64,000 nt of DNA, from contig CANSRU010000006.1 in the NCBI GenBank assembly GCA_947649495.1, positions 1 through 64,000 on the forward strand. Direction: 5' to 3'. The DNA comes from an uncultured Porphyromonadaceae bacterium (lineage in GTDB: Bacteria > Bacteroidota > Bacteroidia > Bacteroidales > Muribaculaceae). Numbering within the stretch: position 1 is the first letter of the stretch; each line of letters begins with the position of its first letter. Of the stretch, positions 60,535 through 64,000 are shown in pieces. The position numbers and the translations under genes were made by a program. Below the pieces are notes generated by a model. The model saw only the letters and a program-made list of their open reading frames with translations. It was not told the DNA's origin and did no database searches.

Positions 60535-61275
60535 TCACATTTTCATATTCGACAAATACTTATAATCTTCAATTACAATACGGTATATCGTATTTTGTCG
60601 ACGCACGGCAACTGTTATCATTGCCATTAATGATAAAACCGAAATAATAGCTACCCACACCTGAATATATGGGCACCGCACTGTATTTATAATGAATAGT
60701 GATACCGCACACAATGGAAGACAGATATTTTTGAGAAATGCCACCTGTGCTTCTATTATTTTTACAGCATTTTCAGGCCGATGCTTTTCCACAAAATAGT
60801 ACTCCTTATAATATCGTGTCAGCAATTCACCGCCACTGTATGGCTCGCGATACCACGCTGTACGCAAAAAGCAAACCGGAATTATGAATGCCGCCACAAA
60901 AAGCATATCTGCCCACATTATTATCCATAGCGCCACACATACAGAAATATATATTACGAAAACACATATACCATAACCACGTATCACATATTGTGAATCA
61001 CCATCAAAAGAATCATATTGCGCTTGAATCTCACCAATATTATTGCGGAATTTCGCCCATATGCATTCCGTTATCATACAGTTAATCAACCCGACAATAT
61101 ATGCGGCGATTAAAAACAGAAGCACCAGACCCCAATCGGGAATCGCACTCACAATATTTAAGAATAGACAACGACAAGGGATGCTTAACAATAATACACC
61201 CATTATAATTCCTCCGGGCACTACCATTGAGATAATGTCGAACAATGACAACTTGGATGTAATGATAGAATGCAT
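60535..61275 (-). CDS. Membrane protein of unknown function, five to six helices
   Basis: A 246-residue inner membrane protein. The N-terminus 'LSLFDIISMVVPGGIIMGVLLLSI' carries an FDxxSxxxPG pattern seen in a loose group of uncharacterised bacterial membrane proteins. Helices follow at 'WGLVLLFLIAAYIVGLINCMI', 'GICVFVIYISVCVALWIIMWADMLFVAAFIIPVC', 'NICLPLCAVSLFIINTV' and 'VWVAIISVLSLMAMITVAV'. The loop '...EPYSGGELLTRYYKEYYFVEKHRPENAVKIIEAQVAFL' is cytoplasmic or periplasmic. Base composition is more AT-rich than neighbours, hinting at acquisition. It starts ten bases from the promoter/leader cassette copy at 61285. Confidence 0.72.
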   Translation of the reverse strand: MHSIITSKLSLFDIISMVVPGGIIMGVLLLSIPCRCLFLNIVSAIPDWGLVLLFLIAAYIVGLINCMITECIWAKFRNNIGEIQAQYDSFDGDSQYVIRGYGICVFVIYISVCVALWIIMWADMLFVAAFIIPVCFLRTAWYREPYSGGELLTRYYKEYYFVEKHRPENAVKIIEAQVAFLKNICLPLCAVSLFIINTVRCPYIQVWVAIISVLSLMAMITVAVRRQNTIYRIVIEDYKYLSNMKM

Positions 61276-61284
61276 GACATTATG

Positions 61285-61409
61285 TTTGCAGCCCCACCCC
61301 TTTGCCCATGACCGGGCTCTGCGATGCGGTCTGCATTCGCAAAACTAACAATTATTTTTCATAACGACAACAGACAGACCTCTTGCGGAACAATTAGCCC
61401 CGCACAGGC
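61285..61409 (-). promoter_or_regulatory. Promoter/leader cassette, copy 1 (for the membrane protein gene)
   Basis: On the minus strand: TGCGG/CCGCA-type inverted repeat at the upstream end (around 61384-61404), TTG (61370-61368), 20 bases, TAGTTTTG (61347-61340), then a ~55-base leader with a GCCC-GGTCAT-GGGC hairpin and GCAG.../...CTGC pairing. It ends ten bases before the ATG at 61275. An almost identical cassette is at 63114-63240. Confidence 0.65.
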
Positions 61410-61419
61410 CTGAAAAATA

Positions 61420-62796
61420 TCAACGCGTGATTGAAACTACCCTCCCATTCTGAAATTTAATCGACAATGGGATATCGGCAATTCCCATCACAGCACCGGT
61501 CCGCAAAAGTTTTCCTACCGACCCGCCAAACATTCTTGCTACCAACATAGCCTGTATGCCATCAGGAGTAGATCTGAGTATAGCCTCAACTTTTCGTTCA
61601 CTGAACACCCATAGCTCGTTGGAACCTTTCTTTGTCACCACATAATATTGCGACGGAAGAAACTCCGTGACCATCTTCCGGGTCATGCCCTCCACGACAC
61701 GTTTTTCATACACTGCCCGGCCATATTTTTCACCATAGAGCGATATGTATTTCGCGGCAGCGCGTTCCTCCTTAAGTCGTTTTTCACGTTCCGCCTGCGC
61801 CTGTTCTCTTTCCTTTTCCGCCTGTTTCAGATTTATTAAACGGCGTGCTTTATCGCGTAATTCAGTTGGCGACTTAGCCTCTGACACAAGTTTGCGCTTC
61901 TCCTCGTTAGAGAGAGTCTTGGACAGCGTTGACCACCAATATTCCTCCCAGTACTTCATCTCCTCCCCATCAGAAAACACGATCCAGTAACATTGGGTAT
62001 AATCACGTTCCCCGGTAATCAATCCATCTATAAATTCTTTTATTGTTTCTCCTGTCGGCAACCGCATTTCACCTTGGCCTGAGAGAGAACCATTATAAAC
62101 ATCTCCGTCGGAATATTCTATACGCCAATTATCTTCAGGCAGACGGGTAGCAGGAACCGTGTCATTCACCATACGCCTGACCGACAAGACCGGCTTATTC
62201 TTAAAGTTGACACCTTCCAACCACTGTTCATATCCGGCTCCGCCGGAGAGTGCCCTCTGAACAAACTCAGGCTCCTGCCCTCCGATGATTGTGGAGTAGT
62301 ATCTTTCAATTTTGGCACGCACCTCCTCAGCATAATTCAATTTAAATTTAAAAGCAGATCCAAATTGTCTATACCCCATCGGCAACTTTAACTTCTTCTT
62401 TGCAGACAGCGAGCCGTCAGGCATGTTGCTCACTCCAAACACGCCGGCTATCGTACCATTATTAAAATTCTTATACCCATCAAACAAACAGCATTTAGCC
62501 TCACCATCCACTGTCGGGTTTCCGTCTGTCATACGGAATATGCCAGACATAACGACCTCTTCGTATTCATTGCCAAAACCCCTGGATTTCACCCTTCTGA
62601 TTTCAATCGGCGAGCCATCCACGAACGCTTTTTTCTTCACCCATCCGGTTATAACAAATGGGTCCATTTCGTATTCCACCACTGTCAGCTTCTCACCTTT
62701 TCCGGGCGAATACTCGTTAACGTTTATCCCAGTTCCACTTGCAGACAACAATCCACAAATCACACAGAAAAGAAACAAAAATTGCTTATGATACAT
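61420..62796 (-). CDS. Secreted MORN-like-repeat protein of unknown function
   Basis: A 458-residue exported protein (signal about 1-20). Beta-rich N-terminal half; residues about 225-255 ('WRIEYSDGDVYNGSLSGQGEMRLPTGETI') resemble MORN repeats. A charged helical stretch (about 300-350, 'LINLKQAEKEREQAQAEREKRLKEERAAAKYISLYGEKYG') is likely a coiled coil, followed by a C-terminal domain with 'MTRKMVTEFLPSQYYVVTKKGSNELWVFSERK', resembling modules found at the end of Bacteroidetes MORN proteins. Function is unknown. The gene lies between two copies of the promoter/leader cassette and has a long leader with a terminator-like hairpin. AT-rich composition. Confidence 0.75.
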   Translation of the reverse strand: MYHKQFLFLFCVICGLLSASGTGINVNEYSPGKGEKLTVVEYEMDPFVITGWVKKKAFVDGSPIEIRRVKSRGFGNEYEEVVMSGIFRMTDGNPTVDGEAKCCLFDGYKNFNNGTIAGVFGVSNMPDGSLSAKKKLKLPMGYRQFGSAFKFKLNYAEEVRAKIERYYSTIIGGQEPEFVQRALSGGAGYEQWLEGVNFKNKPVLSVRRMVNDTVPATRLPEDNWRIEYSDGDVYNGSLSGQGEMRLPTGETIKEFIDGLITGERDYTQCYWIVFSDGEEMKYWEEYWWSTLSKTLSNEEKRKLVSEAKSPTELRDKARRLINLKQAEKEREQAQAEREKRLKEERAAAKYISLYGEKYGRAVYEKRVVEGMTRKMVTEFLPSQYYVVTKKGSNELWVFSERKVEAILRSTPDGIQAMLVARMFGGSVGKLLRTGAVMGIADIPLSIKFQNGRVVSITR

Positions 62797-62855
62797 GATT
62801 CACAGTCGGCCGCGGGCTCACCTCGTTGGCGGTTGATTGGTTTATAAAGAAAAAG

Positions 62856-62944
62856 CGTGAGAGCTGTACTGTTTGCTCGTTCCACAAACGGAGGCTCTGG
62901 TATTGCCCATTGGAGTTGAACGAGCAAACTTGCAGAGCCTCACG
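62856..62944 (-). promoter_or_regulatory. Long hairpin with T run in the leader of the MORN-like gene (attenuator candidate)
   Basis: On the minus strand GCGTGAG (62944-62938) through GTTTGCTCGTTC pairs with GAACGAGCAAAC through CTCACGC (to 62856), a ~28-base-pair stem with a few mismatches and a ~35-base loop. Five T plus CTTT follow directly (62855-62847). It lies ~50 bases above the ATG at 62796 and ~220 bases below the promoter cassette at 63114. The interval 62797-63113 holds no convincing gene. Confidence 0.5.
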
Positions 62945-63113
62945 CGGAAATATGCTATACGTCCATATCCAACGCTCTCGCGCCAGATTCGGACGGAATA
63001 TACATATCCACTTAGGCATCTACCGCTTGCTACATCCTTGACTCCAATTGAAATTTACCAGATTTCCGTTTGTCAAGAGTGAGCGTCGAGTAAACGCTTT
63101 TCGTATGTTATCA

Positions 63114-63240
63114 TTTGCAGCCCCACCCCTTTGCCCATGACCGGGCTCTGCGATGCGGTCTGCACCCGCAAATCTAACAATTATTTTTCATAACGACAAC
63201 AGACTGCCCCCCGCTGCGGAACATTTAGCCCCGCACAGGC
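63114..63240 (-). promoter_or_regulatory. Promoter/leader cassette, copy 2 (upstream of the MORN-like gene)
   Basis: Nearly identical to 61285-61409. On the minus strand: TTG (63199-63197), 20 bases, TAGATTTG (63176-63169). The ~50-base leader core is conserved with copy 1 except GGGTGC for GAATGC. The upstream inverted repeat is TGCGGGGCTAAATGTTCCGCA. It is divergent from the DUF308 gene at 63285. Confidence 0.65.
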
Positions 63241-63284
63241 GTAATTATATAAGATATAACCACTAACAAAAAAACGTTACAACT

Positions 63285-63869
63285 ATGAACAACAGGGCTT
63301 CATCATGGCTCACTATCGTGATTACGGCGGCTGTGGGCATACTTTTCATCATCTGGCACGCGCGGCTCGACCTCCTGTCGTGGATTGTGGTGGCAATGGG
63401 CATCTTGCTCATTCTCCCGGGCGCGTACAACATCATCACTTCGTTCACAAAATCTGCCCCAACCGCCGATGGCTCGACAAGCCGGGCTGTTGAACGCCGC
63501 GGCTCGGCCGTGTCATCGACCATAGCTTCAGTTTGTACGGTGGCACTCGGGATATGGATGCTGATACAGCCTGATTTCTTCGTGGAACTGCTCGCCTATC
63601 TTTTCGCGGTGCTGCTGATTGTCTACGGCATTTACCAGATTCTGGTGGTGGCCTATTTCAGCCGTCCATACGCCATGCCGTGGTTTTTCTACATAGTTCC
63701 GGCCATACTGGTGGCCACAGGCGTGGTGATACTATGCACCTCGGTCCACACCATGAATTCGGTAGTGGTGCTGCTCACCGGCATACTTCTCTTGCTCTCG
63801 GCCATAAACTGGGCTCTCGAGAACATGACGCTCTATCCTGTCAGAATGCGCGACCAAACCGGCGGTTGA
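63285..63869 (+). CDS. DUF308 (HdeD-like) membrane protein
   Basis: A 194-residue protein with six predicted membrane helices in pairs: 'SSWLTIVITAAVGILFIIWHARLDLLSWIVVAMGILLILPGAYNIITSF', 'VCTVALGIWMLIQPDFFVELLAYLFAVLLIVYGIYQILVVAYF' and 'WFFYIVPAILVATGVVILCTSVHTMNSVVVLLTGILLLLSAINW'. This three-fold repeat is the DUF308/HdeD pattern. HdeD is linked to acid resistance in E. coli; a role here is unknown. Its 3' end overlaps the convergent gene at the window edge by 29 bases. The 44 bases before the start show no clear promoter. Confidence 0.88.
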   Translation: MNNRASSWLTIVITAAVGILFIIWHARLDLLSWIVVAMGILLILPGAYNIITSFTKSAPTADGSTSRAVERRGSAVSSTIASVCTVALGIWMLIQPDFFVELLAYLFAVLLIVYGIYQILVVAYFSRPYAMPWFFYIVPAILVATGVVILCTSVHTMNSVVVLLTGILLLLSAINWALENMTLYPVRMRDQTGG

Positions 63870-64000
63870 TGTAGCAGCATATCACCTCCACTATATCGTC
63901 CATAGGCATAAGCGAGGTGTCGAAAGTGAGGTCGTAGGATGCTGCGGCACCCCATTCCTTGTCGGTATAGAAATTATAGTAGTTGGCTCTCAGCTTATTG
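63841..64000 (-). CDS. Cytidylate kinase-like family protein, C-terminal part
   Basis: The last 52 codons are visible, entering from the right edge. 'NKLRANYYNFYTDKEWGAAASYDLTFDTSLMPMDDIVEVICCYINRRFG' matches the end of the cytidylate-kinase-like (AAA_26) family of Bacteroidales, where 'RANYYNFYTDKxWG' and 'YDL' are conserved. The family is predicted to phosphorylate nucleotides or related small molecules, but function is not established. The stop codon (63843-63841) lies inside the DUF308 coding sequence on the other strand, so the two genes overlap tail to tail. Confidence 0.75.
   Translation of the reverse strand, partial: NKLRANYYNFYTDKEWGAAASYDLTFDTSLMPMDDIVEVICCYINRRFGRAF

Noticed and set aside
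62786-63019. A 77-codon minus-strand frame in the leader of the MORN-like gene
   Set aside because: It overlaps the long hairpin and the start of the real gene, and has no recognisable composition, start site or family.
60535-63240. Insertion sequence or integrative element between the two cassette copies
   Set aside because: No transposase or integrase gene and no terminal inverted repeats are visible. The direct repeats are explained as a duplicated promoter/leader.

Overview
The window looks like chromosome of a gut member of the order Bacteroidales, and gene style and order suggest Muribaculaceae, though genus cannot be fixed from the sequence alone. Evidence: a SusC/SusD polysaccharide utilisation locus, lipoproteins with Bacteroidetes lipoboxes, DUF5723 and DUF5009 family proteins, an RND pump with a lipidated OprM-type outer membrane protein, a SufBCDS operon, menaquinone genes, and many upstream regions with the Bacteroidetes promoter form (TTG or TTTG, about 20 bases, then TAnnTTTG). 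Both window edges cut genes.

Layout. 1-7833 (minus): SusC, SusD, a GH18-like lipoprotein without catalytic acids, a DUF1735-LamG lipoprotein and the N-terminus of another DUF1735 lipoprotein, together resembling a locus for host N-glycans. 8139-8549: hairpin-rich intergenic repeats. 8639-18835: housekeeping genes (purB, an RluB-type pseudouridine synthase with a repetitive low-complexity N-terminus, asnS, two secreted unknowns, purC, menG, an M13 peptidase). 18907-22343: a repeat array that alternates three times with two near-identical lipoprotein genes. 22391-30277: a small unknown gene, a sugar acetyltransferase, a DUF5723/lipoprotein pair, yidC, ferritin and a Pro/Gly-rich secreted protein. 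30498-33299: a large outer membrane beta-barrel protein. 33390-40021 (minus): AcrA-AcrB-TolC type efflux operon followed closely by an LpxA-like gene. 40247-45495: divergent GH84 and GH109-DUF5009 genes for amino-sugar glycans. 45497-56968 (minus): dgt, pyruvate:ferredoxin oxidoreductase, the suf operon ending in a ThiF/MoeB-like gene, and cvpA. 57305-60407: a tightly coupled trio of a YciO/Sua5-like protein, an ATPase fused to a DUF4435/TOPRIM-like domain (architecture of a merged PARIS AriA-AriB), and menA. 60429-63240: an AT-richer patch with a beta-barrel remnant, a membrane protein and a secreted protein, plus two copies of a 125-base promoter/leader cassette. The window ends with a DUF308 membrane protein and the C-terminus of a cytidylate kinase-like protein.

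How it fits together. The two glycan loci (GH18-like/SusCD and GH84/GH109) suggest foraging on N-acetylated host glycans such as mucin and N-glycans. PFOR, menG and menA fit anaerobic fumarate respiration, and ferritin and Suf fit iron handling.

Most worth a second look: (1) a ~105-base three-hairpin element present seven times, with loops that vary and stems that covary; (2) the repeat-gene-repeat-gene-repeat duplication it flanks; (3) the ATPase-DUF4435 gene translationally coupled to menA; (4) the duplicated promoter/leader cassette and the attenuator-like hairpins at 62856-62944 and 14681-14755.
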